Assembly (NCBI GenBank): GCA_051453625.1
Contig: JBOZIK010000001.1
Span: 109,638,192-109,702,191, forward strand
Direction: 5' to 3'
DNA from: Welwitschia mirabilis
Taxonomy: Eukaryota > Gnetophyta > Gnetopsida > Welwitschiales
DNA length: 64,000 nucleotides
Shown here one piece after another: positions 1-11,974 of the stretch; position 1 is the first letter of the stretch; the number at the start of each line of letters is the position of its first letter. The translations under genes were made by a program, and so were the position numbers. The notes under the pieces were generated by a model. It had not been told where the DNA came from, did no database searches, and saw nothing but the letters and a program-made list of their open reading frames with translations.

Positions 1-2090
1 TTATTTTGAGAAGAATAATGATCATGATTTATTATTTTTGTGCTAAATACATGATCACCATGATGTCCTACTACACCATGGTAAAGTTTCTCAAGAGGGA
101 ATTTTGATAGTCTTGATAGTTGTGGGAATTATACTAGAGGGTCAAGTGATCATTCATCATGAGTCTTTACTTCTTTGACTATGGTTGCACTCCCTCATCA
201 TAAAATAATAGCAAATACTTTAAAGCTATGGGATTAGTGGTATTCCTAGTGTCATTAGAGGCATTGCTTGTTTCCTAGACTTGTTGAACATATAATATTC
301 CTACATGATCATTTTACTTTTAAGGATTTAGGTGAATTTTCAGATGCAATGAGGTAAGTCCATTTCTGAGTAGCTTTTGATTTTATGATTCATTGTTTGA
401 AAATATTAATTACTTAACATTATAATAATCTATGTTTATTTGAGTGGTATTTTATGAAGTTTTTGCATTATGTCATGCATCATTACTTAAGTAATTTTAT
501 GATTTCTTCTAGGGGGTTTACTAGGTTAGAATTTAGGATATGTACACAATCTTCTTCATCTTCCTAGTTATCCATTTTTGTTTTATCTTTCTTAGTTATT
601 TTATTTGGCATTTCTAAGTTATTTTTATACTTTTTCATCATAAATATTTAAGAATTGATCATTTAGTATTTTTCTTTTTGATTTTTATTCTCATTCATAG
701 TTTTTATTATTTAGAAGTTGATTTTATTTTAGCAAATTATCTTCCTTTAGTTTATGATGATAATTTTTTTCATCTATTCTTTTAGTCTCTTTTTTATTTT
801 ATTCTTTAATATTATTTTTGAGTTTTAACATATACACTTATTATTTTTTAATGATTATGAATTCATGGTACATTTTAGGATTTTTCTTAGTTTGATACAT
901 TATTTTTATTATATCTTGATACCTTTTTCTCTTGCCTTAAGTTCTTTCTAAGATTCACCTCCTTTATCATACCTTATTCATCATGATTCTTTGCTTTTTT
1001 CCATCTTTCAGACCTTTTGAAACCTTCATGATCCTATCTTAGCCTAACTTACTTTTTTGATGATTTCATTTTTCTCATCTTTTGAAAAACCCTATCATGC
1101 ATGATGTCATCTAGATGACATGATAGGATGATGTACTAATATTTTCTAAGTGTCATCAATTTCATCTTTAATATTATTTAAACTAATTATAATTCTTCTT
1201 TTACATAAAAATAGTACTTTAAAGCCCATCTATTTTTCTTAAGTATAATTAACTTGCATTTTTATTTTTTTCTCTTACATTAATTTTATATTAGATGTAT
1301 TAACTCACTTGGGGTTTAGCAAGAAGGAGTGGAAATGACATTTTTTCGAGATACTTTTGAAATATTTTTGAGGAAATGTTTTAGGGTTATTTTTAAATTT
1401 TCATGATAAATATTTGTATTTTACTATCCCTATTTTAATTATTTATTATTTAAGTGATATGAATTATGAATATTGTTTAAGTAAATCATGCATTTAATAG
1501 TAGAATAGTTGTAGGTTTTTCTTGCAGGAATGGTCTAAGTAATTCAAAATATCATGGATAAAGGGAATAATGTTATGATTATTTATTTTTGATGTATTTT
1601 TTCTTGAGGATTATTCTTAAAAGCTCAATGCTTGATTTATGAATATTAGTTTTGAGTTATTACTTTTTTCAATTATACATGCACATCATTTATCTAAGCC
1701 ATTACAATAATATCTTATGATGATTCTTTTGTTATAACATTCAATTTCTTTTTTCTCAATGTGCTAAATGTTTTAAGTGGATGGGTAACGAAGTAGTAAG
1801 TGTTTTGATCTTATTTTTTGATGTCATAATTACAAGAATTTGATTTTATAGCATAATTTTCAAAATCCTATTATCCCAATAATTATCTGGATGACATACT
1901 GGATAACATCATGATCATATAATATACCAAGGTAAAACATTTAGTTGAGTTGATTTTAAGATTTGATCTTACATAATTAGAGTTTTGAACTTAATTTAGA
2001 TATCCCTAGTTAGTGTTTATCATGGTTAATTTAGCTTGCCATCAAGGCTGTTCACCTACTTTATCAGGGATTGATAAGACTAAGTGGGGG
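1..2090 (+). mobile_element. 3' internal region of family-T LTR retrotransposon (copy A), truncated by window start
   Basis: No protein motif is recognisable. The stretch is assigned by similarity: the order of words around 60-560 (for example the 'cttcttcatcttcctagttatc' region near 550) recurs near 50100-50660 in the plus-strand copy C. The part around 40-100 recurs reverse-complemented near 37850-37960 in the minus-strand copy B. In all three places it precedes a polypurine tract and an LTR, so it is the long noncoding 3' part of the element. A 10-base purine tract (taagtggggg, 2081-2090) ends it. The 5' LTR and gag of this copy lie outside the window. Confidence 0.6.
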
Positions 2091-2093
2091 CTA

Positions 2094-3330
2094 TGTTGTG
2101 ATGCTAAATTATGTGTTTTTGCTAGCATTTTTTGAGTAATTTTATAGGACATTTATATAGTGGAATATAATAATTATTAAGAATCAAGAAAAAGTTATAG
2201 AAACATGCACTTAGCAGCATATTTGAAGGCATTTTGAATTATTTTTATTACTTTACATTATATGGAGGAATTAAAGATCTATAAAGTTAATTTTACCTAG
2301 TTAAAGAGTCTAAAATGTCTATTATTCCCTTTATCATCTGGATAACCAGATGGATGACACCATGTATATGTTAATGGGGATGCTAACTAGACTCAAGATG
2401 GAAGCTGATGTAAAAGCTTTCTTAATATGGCATCATCTCCACTGTCATTTAGATAATAGTTATAATAACTACTATTTTTAGTTAGAACATCAAAATTTAC
2501 CTAACTTATGTAATGTATCATATACTTCCTATATGATACTAGGATTTCTATTACATTTGTTAGGTTTTCTATTATTAGATTATTTTATTGTAATAAGTAC
2601 CTCCTTTGCTCTTAACTCTAACTTGATCTTCTTTGATGCTATTGAATTTCGTGATAGGAGATCAAAGGGTAGGATATCCATTTATTGTGACTAAGAGAAG
2701 TCTTCCTTAGTGTTGGGCTATGTTTTCTTCATTGAGGTGCTGCTACTATATAACATGGATGTTGGTTTACTTTTAATTAAAACTTTGTTTTTCTTTTATA
2801 TGTTCTTATGTGCATCTTCGTTATGGTTTATGTTAAATGTGATTCCATGATAGCTTCATACTTGATATAGATCATGAGGGAACTTTATCAAGGTTGAAAC
2901 TATTAGTGTGGTTTCATTATATTGCATTTTCCATTTCATAGAATAATATTACATGTTTTTCATATTCTATTTATTGTGCCTGATAGCTTAGGCTGGTTAG
3001 GGTTTAGTAATAGTTTTCCTTCATTGATGTAGGTCAAGGCAAAATCTATGATAAGTTGATTTGGTAATCAAATAGATATTGCATCTCAAGTAGTTCTTGC
3101 ATTTCATTGCATAATGAGTTTACTTTACATTGTTTCTCATATTATTGTTCTACTTAATACAAAATTCTTTCTTGGGAAATCAATTCTCTTTTTTCTCATC
3201 CCTACCTTCAACATATTAAAATATTTAAAACCACTTCCATCTATATTAGTGTGTTATATTTTATAATATTTTTGTGATTAAAAACATTTGATAAAGGGCA
3301 TAAATAATTATATAGATGCATACTATAGTA
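2094..3330 (+). repeat. 3' LTR of family-T element copy A
   Basis: The LTR begins with TG straight after the purine tract at 2081-2090, and its start (tgttgtgatgctaaattatg) matches the LTR starts at 46069 and 51448. It shares the block around 2651-2770 (gataggagat ... atccattcat) with LTRs at 46628, 52654 and, reverse-complemented, 36250-36320 and 42200-42270. The end near 3330 is placed by alignment with the copy C 5' LTR, which runs into its primer site at 47330. Divergence from the other LTRs is considerable, so the boundaries are good to about 10-20 bases. Confidence 0.6.
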
Positions 3331-4286
3331 ATTACCCAAGAGTGATCTTCATCTAGTGGGGCATTCTTATAAAATTCAAAAATTTCTTTATAAAAATAGT
3401 AGCTTATATGCTCCTTCAATAAACAATTCCAATGGATTACTTTAATCTTACCAAAGAATAGGAGATCCATTCATTATTACTAAGAGAAATCTTCCTCAGT
3501 GTTGAGCTGTGTTTCCTTCATTGAGATGCTTCTACTTTATAACATGGATGTTGGTTCACTTTTAGTAAAAACTTTGTTTTTCTTATATATGTTCTTATAT
3601 GCATCTCCCTTATGGTTTATCTAAAATATGATTCTATAATAACTTCATATCTGATATAGATCATGAGAAAAACCTTTCTTAAGGTTGAAACTATTAGAGT
3701 CATTGCATTGCATTGTATTTTCCATTTCATAGCATGATATTATAGGTTTTCCATATTTTGTCTGATGTGCCTGATAGTTTAGGTTGGTTATGGTTTAGTA
3801 ATAGTTTTCCTTGACTGATCTAGATTATACAAGACTAATCTCTATAACAAGTTGATTTTGTAATCAAATAGATATTGCATTTAAAGTAGTTCTTTCATTT
3901 CATTACATAGTGTGCTTAGTTTACATTGTTTTTGCATCATTGTTATACATAAAGGAAAATATAAAAATAATTCTTGAGAAATTAATGTATAAAAATAATT
4001 CTTGGGAAATCAATTCTCTTTCTTCTCATCCATGCCTTTAACAGATTACAATATTTGGATCCACTCCTATCTATACTAGTACATTATGTTTTGTAATATA
4101 TTTATGATTAATAGGACTTAATAAAGGACATGGATGATTTCACAAATACACACTACAACAATTACCCAAGGCTGATCTTCATCTAGGAGGGCATTCTTAT
4201 AGAACATAAAAATTTCTTTATTAAAATAGTATATTACCTTCTCCTTTAACAAATAATTTCAATGTCTTACTTTAATCTTGTCAAAG
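2669..4286 (+). repeat. Tandem duplication (~0.8 kb x 2) spanning LTR end and flank
   Basis: Unit 1 is about 2669-3453 and unit 2 about 3454-4286. They align throughout: both start with ggannatccattnatt, both hold aacatggatgttggtt, the 'caatagatattgcatt' region, and the 'gatcttcatctag' block, and both end with actttaatctt. Each unit holds the downstream part of the LTR plus about 125 bases of what lies beyond the LTR end. Unit 2 also has an internal duplication of about 30 bases (ataattcttgagaaat / ataattcttgggaaat, 3960-4010). The duplication therefore came after the element inserted. Confidence 0.75.
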
Positions 4287-5949
4287 CAAAAGGGTGTATA
4301 TAGAAGTAGAAAAGATGAGAAAATTCCATTATAAAGAAATTATTTTGATCTTTCACTCATTCTAGCCTAAAATAATAAAACTAAAAAAGGAAAAAAATGA
4401 AAATAAAAGAGAAATAAAATAATAAGTTAGAAAAATAAAAAGTAAATTAGAAAGTAGAGATGCCAAGGAAAAACATAGATTTTAAAATAAAAATAGAGTT
4501 AATAATACACTAAAAACCCAAAGGATCCTATGAAAAAGTTGGATTCACACAAAGCCAAATAGATGATGGCATTAATAAGGGTATACAATGGCACTTAAAA
4601 AGCTTGAAGATGTGGATTAGGCTTAGGAAATATAATTGGTAGAGGCATAGAAGTCATGAAAAGCTCATGTGAGCAATGTTGTTAGGTTAAAGTCATGATT
4701 TTTTATAGCATTCAAATGAAATATTAACCATTTGATTTCCAAGATTTATTAACAATTTAGATCAAATTTCCTTAGATCTAGACCTAGATATAAGGGTTAA
4801 ATCACAAAAAATACATTATGCTTTTAGTAGGCTTTCTTATAAAAGGAAAAACAAAGGGGTATGGATTGAAATGAATGCAAAAATAAAAATGGTGAAATGG
4901 AATGAATGGAATGATGAAATGATAAATTATATCATGTTTTCTTTGAATAAACAATACATAATAAAATGCAAGCTAATGACCCTATTTAATTACATAGTTT
5001 TGATGGATCTTTTACTAAGACAAAGACAATCATTAACAAGTAAATCGTTGAAAATCAACAAGCGGTAGAAACAAAATCAAGTTTACCTTATTAAAATAAT
5101 TAAAAAAAAAGATTTTTATAATTCCACCTTAATTTTATTTCATTTCCATTGTTATGTCATGAATAACCATGTTTCAAACATTCAATCACATTAAACATTT
5201 AGTATTATGGTACTTCCTTATAATAAATTTAACATATTATACAAGAACAGTTTAGTGTTGCATTTCTAATAAGTGTTTATATCCCTAATGTAATTAAAAG
5301 TACTACAAACAAATTATTAGAATTATTTTTCTAATATGTACTCATATACCTAATGAAGTTAACTAAACTCAATAGCAATGATAGTAAACAAATATGCTAG
5401 TGATGGAATTCAAGATTTTTATTTGATTTGATTTGCTCTCTTTTTTTTCTTTTTTGCTTTTTTAGTATTCATCGCATATGAAAAAGGAATCATTGGCTAA
5501 TTATCCTAATAAATAATGATCCCATAATAATAAATTATTTCAAATAAAGAAATACCCTTAAAGAAAAAAATCATCTTTTTTATTGATTCCTAGTTGGATA
5601 TCTTTAGTGCATGAAAAACTTAATAAAGAACTCAAAGACTCAAAGAACTCTTCCATAAAAAAGCAAAACCATAAAAAATCTTAGTTAGAATTTAAAAGGT
5701 AAAATATCTTTTTATTAATAAACCAGTATAAATGTCATTAACTAGGATCATTCACTCTTATAATCATATTTGAGAATGAAAGGGATGGATGAAATGTGGG
5801 TGATATAGGATTATATGGAGGTGATGTGAATGAATCAAAATGGTTAATGTGGAGATGACCTAAAGGATTGTAGCTAGGATTTTCTAAAAAGAACATCCTT
5901 AAAGATATTTAGGCCTTACATAAGTTTATCTAAACATCTTAACACTAGA
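4287..5949. other. No recognisable gene; A-rich intergenic or element-derived DNA
   Basis: This is AT-rich sequence with an A/G-rich tract near 4370-4460. A 65-codon open frame at 4871-5068 shows no family resemblance and is expected by chance at this composition. It may be the 3' part of the minus-strand Tat-type element that ends near 5950, but I saw neither an LTR nor a primer site to prove it. Confidence 0.4.
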
Positions 5950-6990
5950 TTATTAAGAGATAATTTCAATTTAAAATTGTTTGATAAAACTGAGTTAGCC
6001 TCATAAAAATGGTATTCAATTATATATGGAAAGGATGAATTTGAAGAATCATGACTCTTAGACTTAAACAAATAGGATAGTGATTAAGAAATGAATCTAT
6101 CCTAGGAAAAGTTTCATAATAAGACATCACACATGAGTTTAAAAACTAAAAAATGGTATGTAAGAATACTTATTAGGATTCAAATGTTTTAGATCATAAG
6201 AAGATAATCCTATTCCTTTCCCATGTTTTTTCAATCATTCTTGCAAGATAGATTTCCTAGATGAAGATATAGATGAATTAGTAATCAAAGAATAAATAAG
6301 ATCATTTCAAAAATATGGATCATAATCAAAATTTAATCATAATCATGAGAAGATAAAGAAATAAAAAATGTTTTCCTCATAAGAAGATATCTCAAAGTCA
6401 TCATCAAGATTTTCAACAAACTTAACTCCTTTAAAACTCCTAGATTACTTTGGCATATTAAAGATATTTAATTTGATAGTTATATTACCATATCATCAAA
6501 TGACATATTCATGCAACAATTTTGAAATTGATAAGATCATTAGAATTAGCAAGAAAACATTTAATAAGATCATTGAAATGAAATTATTTCTACTTTATTC
6601 CATTTCCAAGACTACAAAGTCCTAAGGAAGTAATTATTTACTATTTTAATAAGAACATCCCTCATTATACCCAAGGGTAATTTCAGAGAGTTATCAATCA
6701 ATTGAAATTAGAGTTTGGTATCTTTAAGATTAGTTTGCCAAAGTTCCTTATAGATACAATAAGGTATAATATTCATAGTAGATCTAAGATTTAATAAGAC
6801 TTATTTGAAGTGTGTGTTTCCAATTGTGATGGCTATGGTAAGGCATCGTAGATGCTTGTATCTTGGAGGAAGTTGATTTTAAATAATGATACTAGTTTAT
6901 TGGGTAAATAATTCTTTACTCCTCATGTTCATCCTCCTTTTAATAATACATAAGCCAACAAGAATTTAACATATGATGGTACTTGCTTAA
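5950..6990 (-). pseudogene. Decayed Ty3/gypsy (Tat/Athila-type) protease and pre-RT linker
   Basis: Read on the minus strand, 6650-6802 gives an aspartic-protease-like stretch: VLLNLRSTMNIIPYCIYKEL, then, after one stop, FQLIDNSLKLPLGIMRDV. Known Tat/Athila proteases have D-L/S-G-A-S ... N-L-L-P at this place followed by a 'LADRS ... P.GI..DV' block. Here the catalytic Asp is Asn (GAT to AAT) and Gly is Arg. Farther downstream (about 6490-6540) lies a block resembling the family's 'LSFGNM' segment, and about 6120-6230 gives KKHGKGIGLSSYDLK, resembling the 'HKKAIGW.I.DLKG' pre-RT segment. Several stops interrupt the frame. The assignment rests on motif order, and a G-patch-like alternative for the last block is possible. 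Confidence 0.6.
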
Positions 6991-7619
6991 TAGCTTCAAC
7001 AAGAGGGATGTTGATCTTTAAGTCCTTGAAAATCTCAAGTAATTCTTCTTATTTAAATGATTTATTATATGTCATTGAGTAAAATATAGGGGTTCTTTAT
7101 AAGTTGAAGCATCTTCTTCTACCTCATTCATTTTTCTACTTCTCACTTTTAGGATAATTTTATTAAACTTATTCTTAGATTTCTTTTTCTTCTATTTCAT
7201 TGTTGATTTCCTTACTACTTGTCAAATGGATAGTCTTTTTTTTTTAAAAATTTATATCTTTCATTAGATTACAACTTGCAAGGTTAGGTTTATGTGTAGT
7301 AGGAAGTTTATCCTTCTCCCATTAGTTGAGTATGTAAGAATGTATGTAGTAATTTGACTTAAATTTTGCATATCCTCTTCTAACATTTGTAATATGGAAG
7401 AGGTCTGGTCATTGAAATATTATTGTATGGTATTGATATGATGTTGGACTTCTATAAACTTATGAAGTATGTTCTCTAAGGAGGTGAAATCTGAGGGAGG
7501 ATTTGAGTCTTTTAGTTGAATAATTAATCCTTTATTAGGATTATCTTATTTTCATGAGAAATTAGGGTCTCTTGCTTATTGTTTTTGCCATTATTTTTTA
7601 CAACATATACTTGCTCTTT
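6991..7619 (-). other. Gag-protease linker of the decayed Tat/Athila-type element
   Basis: This sequence joins the gag remnant to the protease remnant on the minus strand. I recognise no motif in it. It lies where gag C-terminal and linker sequence is expected in this lineage and holds many stops in all minus frames. Confidence 0.35.
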
Positions 7620-8175
7620 TACTATACCTTAAAACATAAAAATATATGCACATTTTGATGTTTCATATGTATCCATAAGATAAATGTTATAATGAGGTAG
7701 TAAATAATGGATTTAATGTTTCTACTAAGAGACTCAAAATTATTTAAAACTTCTTCCATATTTTGATTGACTTCAATATTATCTACAATTTTGAAGATCC
7801 TAGTAGACATGATAGCTTGTTGTGATTAGGTTGGCTCATTAGGCTTCTTCTACGTTTTTGAACTTTTAGCTATAGTTATAAGTAAATATCGTATTTCATT
7901 AATTTCTAAGTCTAGAAAAATACCTCTACACATCATTTATATAAATTGCCTGTGGTTGACTGAAAGGCCTTCATAAGAGAAGCTTATAACTCTACCTAGC
8001 TTAAATTGATATTGAGGGTAGCTAACAAGTAGATCTTTTAATCTTTTTAATGTGTGGAATAAGGTTTCAATGTCTTTTTATTGGACATTTCTTACATCAC
8101 ATCTAATGAAATTGGTATTTTGACTAGGGAAGAATGTCCTAATAAATGCGTAATTTAGTTCTTTTCAAATTGTGA
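7620..8175 (-). pseudogene. Decayed Ty3/gypsy gag (retrotrans_gag domain)
   Basis: On the minus strand this region reads as a gag capsid fragment. It begins near FIRTFFPSQN, continues KDIETLFHTLKRLKDLL and FSYEGLS, and ends with KIVDNIEVNQNMEEVLNNFE. This follows the plant retrotransposon gag pattern F...FFP, '(G)ET...AW.R(F/Y)KDLL..CP', 'FY.GL'. An in-frame stop lies after VRNVQ. It sits upstream, on the same strand, of the protease remnant at 6650-6802 with about 0.8 kb of linker, which is the usual gag-protease order. The last 62 codons (7622-7810) are open. No zinc knuckle was seen. Confidence 0.6.
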
Positions 8176-8646
8176 TGGAAATAGGTTAAAGATGTATAAA
8201 CAATATTTTTCTTTCTTTTTAAGGGAAAAAAATGAAATAGAGTTAACCTAAGTGCATTAGCTACATTATGTCTTTTAGAAATTATTAAGAGCATACATGT
8301 GAATTATTTAAGTTGTATGTAGGAATCTTCAAACTCTAAATGATAACAATGTAGAAGTAGTTGAATGATGATTGGCTTGAAGTTAATTCTATCTACATTG
8401 AAATGCTAAACAATACATAAAGATATACCTAAACATTATGATTAAAGGTATTCTTTCAAAGTATGTCTAGATTGATTAAGATTAAGGTTACTTTTAGAGT
8501 TGTGAAATTAAAAAGATAATGGATTTTTTATCTTTTCTTATGCTCTCTCAAGTGGATGACCTTTCAGAATAGGATTACTCTCATGATCTAACTTATGGTT
8601 CATATAGGGATTCATCAAATGTTCATTATCAGTTCATATAATGTAA

Positions 8647-8692
8647 AACAAAATAGTTTATAAAAATCAAACAAAATAGTTTATAAAAATCA
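8647..8692. repeat. Perfect 23-base tandem duplication
   Basis: The word beginning aacaaaatagtttataaaa occurs at 8647-8669 and again at 8670-8692 without change. It is a small recent slippage-type duplication in noncoding DNA. Confidence 0.85.
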
Positions 8693-9258
8693 TCATTCTA
8701 GATACACATGATATGTAAAAGTTATCTAAAGGTTATAAATGTTTGACTTATAAAATATGAAAGAGTCTTATTGTAGAAGGCTAACAACACTAGTTATACT
8801 AAACGACAATGTTAATTGTCTGATGTAAAATTGGCTTGGAAATATATTGTTATATAAATCTTAAAATAATTGATAATTTGAGAAGGTAATTCATTATGGC
8901 TAACTAATAGGATAAGACTGTTTGTTAACAACAGGAATATCTAATGCAAAAATGAAAGAACTAGCTACTATGTAATGCAATGAAGTAATAATGGAGGAAT
9001 AAAAATTACATGTATTAAAGAACTTCTTCAAGTTTCATGAATGATAACCATCTCAAAGTTATCTTTTAGTGCTTACTTAAAAAGTCACCTGAGGTAGAAA
9101 ATAAAAGAGAGAAAGAGAGATGAAGAGAAGAAAGAATTTTTTTAATTGTTTTTTTTCTTTTCTTTAAACCTATAAAATTTCAGCCACTACAAAAAGATTT
9201 GATATACTATTCTACATAATCTTTGAAAAAGGAAGAAAGAAAAGAAAAGAAAAAGTGG

Positions 9259-9285
9259 AAAAATAAAAATAAAAATAAAAATAAA
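9259..9285 (+). repeat. (AAAAT)n short microsatellite
   Basis: About five units of AAAAT lie inside the purine-rich tract at 9095-9480. Confidence 0.7.
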
Positions 9286-10299
9286 GAAAAAATAAGAAAA
9301 GTAAAAGAAAAATAAGTCACTAGATCAAGTTCAATTGATCAAGTTCTATGAATGACAATCACTAATCCACTAGTGAGAAAAGAAAAAAGAAGAAAAATAA
9401 AAATAAAAAGGAACTAGAATACCACCAGCATAAAATAAATAGAAATAGAAAAAAGGATTTGAAAAAAAAAAAGGAAGAAGAAGAACTAAAAAGGGATATA
9501 GTAATGTAAGTATTATGCATGCCTCACTATAACTACCATGAAACTATCATCAGTAATAATAGAAAAAAGATATTTGTGGTAAAATTACCTATGCTTATAT
9601 CTATCATTAATGTATGATAATAGATAAGATCATCCAATGGATACAAATTTTATGTAATCAAACCTAACTTTTACAAATTAAACTAGGACTTCTCTTTTTA
9701 ATATAGTCCTAGTGTTATTGTTCCATGAGAATAGATGTGGTGAACTATCAATAAAGCATGCATAATCAAAGATAAGTAATAGTATTCAAATTTATAAAAA
9801 AGATTAGAAATGAGACATATATTTAAGATCTAGCTTAATGAATTCAAAGATAACAAGAGTCTTAAATTAAGCTCATGTAGCTCTACTCCTTAAATTTTAT
9901 AACTCATGTCAAGTATATCTATTGATCTCAAGTATAGTAGTAAAATCTCATCTTGGTAATGTTTTCAAGTCATCTAGCCTTCATAGTACGAATATTTTAA
10001 GCATGAAAAGTATGGTTAACTCAAGATCCATTAAATAAATATTCAAGTTATAAGACTAAAGTGTAGTTAAGTAGAATCACTTATGAAATCTTAAAGTACT
10101 TAACATGCCTTAGCCAAATCTAAGAATAACAAGTATAAAGAAATCATAACTTGATATCAAAGTAATAAACTAAGGAAATAACATGTAACACTTTATTATC
10201 AGATGAGTTAAAAAAATAAGATCATTAAAAATTACTTTATTCTAATCTAAGAAACATAATGCTAGCTTAAAAGCTTATCTATTCTTAATTAAAAGTTTA

Positions 10300-11375
10300 A
10301 TAATAACTCATGACTAAAGCTCCAATAATCTTCTTGTATTAATGATAATTGACTCCTTAATTAAAATAAAACAGATTATCCATAGGCCAAATTATGATTA
10401 TAGATTAGAATTTTTAAGGCATAATGAGATTATTATTTATAGTTTTTTAAGCCTAATGAATCTTAATTTAGTTATGAAATTAAATGGAGGGATTTATTTT
10501 AGAAGATATTTATCATTTAGCAACTAACTTCAGATATACTTCAAATTAATTACTTCTAATAAGAAGGGTTATAAATGTAAGCCTTCACATGTTCTATGTA
10601 ATGTAATTGATGTCGCTCCTCTTAGAACTAGTTTAGTTATCAAAATTAATTAACACATCTCCATATTCTACCATAATGCTCCAAATCCTACTATTATCCC
10701 ATAAATCATATTGTTAAGACAAATTATTAGTAAAACTGAATTTTTATATCCTTAAGCATAATAGATGCATAAAAATTTCATAATTATTAATTAAGCATGA
10801 TAAGATGTCCTAGATATCTTGATGTAGATACCAAAATTTTCATGTTATCAATTAAAACAAGACCACTTTCACATCATCATTTGAAACATTTAGTTACAAG
10901 TGATGAAATTTAGTTATGTACTTCTTTAGCTACATTTTAAAAAGTAATGATGTCAATATTTTTTCAGATTCTTGAAGAGTTTATTCAAATTTCTATGGAT
11001 GATTTTTTTGTATATGATGATTCATTTAAATAAACTCTTAACAGAGTTAAAAAAGTATTATTAAGATATCAGAGAAGGATTTTACTCTAGGTTAAGAGAA
11101 AAGTTATTTTATAACCAAAGTAAAGATATTATAGGATATATGATTTCAAAATCTAACATAAATATGGATCCTATAAAGATTAAACTGATATATTCATTAC
11201 ATGTATTAAAACATATTAAGAATTTAAGAGGATTTGTAGGACATGCTAGATATTATCAATGATTTATTAAGAGCTTTTAAAAAATTACCATACCTATGTA
11301 TGAATTGCTAGAAAAAGATAAATCCTTCATATCGAATGAATGTTGTGAAACATATTTTTCTTACTTAAAAATAAA
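10300..11375 (+). pseudogene. Decayed Ty3/gypsy (Tat/Athila-type) reverse transcriptase
   Basis: The plus strand shows RT landmarks in order across broken frames. First comes a segment with NLVMKLNGGIYFRRYLSFSN (10450-10527), matching 'E(V/I).KLLDAGIIYPISDS'. Then comes ISMDDFFVYDDSF around 10989-11030, the catalytic 'FMDDFSV.GDSF' block with both Asp codons intact (10998-11003). Next is GYMISKSNINMDPIKIKLI (about 11140-11190), the 'GH.VS..GI.VD..K' block. Last is NLRGFVGHARYYQ (about 11222-11260), the 'R.FLGHAGFYRRFI' block. Frameshifts and stops interrupt it throughout. The order RT, RNase H, integrase and the 'MDDF' form point to the Tat/Athila side of Ty3/gypsy. Confidence 0.75.
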
Positions 11376-11700
11376 GTAACTTTGACACTTATCATTAGTA
11401 CACTTAATTGGAGTTATCCTTTTAACTTGATGTGTAATGCTAGTAACATTGCTCTAGGTGTAGTTTTGGAGTAATACATTTGTCATATAATGAGGGTAAT
11501 TTATTACATTTTTAAAACCTTAAACTTGATTAATGTAATTATAGGACTATTAAAAAATAACTATTTACTATTTTTACTAAACTTAATAAGTTTTAACATT
11601 ATTTAGTAAGCTTTAAAACTTGAATCTATACAAGTTATTCCATATTAAATTTCTTTACAATTAAATAAATTGATAATGCATGCATGATGTGATGGTGTTT
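11376..11700 (+). pseudogene. Decayed Ty3/gypsy RNase H
   Basis: NLMCNASNIALGVVLE at about 11421-11470 matches the RNase H start 'F.LMCDASDYA.GAVLGQ' of Ty3/gypsy pol. The first catalytic Asp is Asn (AAT). It follows the RT remnant in the expected order, and a 'YY...KTL' stretch follows. The remainder is too decayed to trace. Confidence 0.65.
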
Positions 11701-11974
11701 GTTTCTTTAAAACTTTGGTTTAGAAATATTATGCAAACATGAATGGAAAAATGTAGTAACAGATTATATCTTTATAATATAATTACCTAAATAATATCAA
11801 ATAAATAACACTTGTAATGATTAGTTTTTGGATGATAAATTTCTTGTAATTTGAGAATTACTTCAAAGAAAAGATCCTTGGTATGTTAACATTAAAAAAT
11901 ATCTATTTACTTTAGAAGTTATAAGGGATTAACCCAGTAACAATAAGTGCTTGATCCTAAAAATAATTAATAAC

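Larger units (their letters stand above)
8176..10299. other. Unassigned AT-rich DNA with purine-rich tract (9095-9480)
   Basis: No gene is seen. The stretch holds a perfect 23-base tandem repeat, a purine-rich (A/G) tract on the plus strand from about 9095 to 9480 with (AAAAT)n runs, and otherwise featureless decayed DNA. It could contain the 5' leader and LTR of the minus-strand gag-protease remnant and the upstream part of the plus-strand pol remnant. I found no terminal repeats or primer site to support this. Confidence 0.35.

Noticed and set aside
4871-5068. 65-codon plus-strand frame as a small gene
   Set aside because: Lys/Met/Asn/Ile composition is expected by chance in this AT-rich DNA and no family matches.
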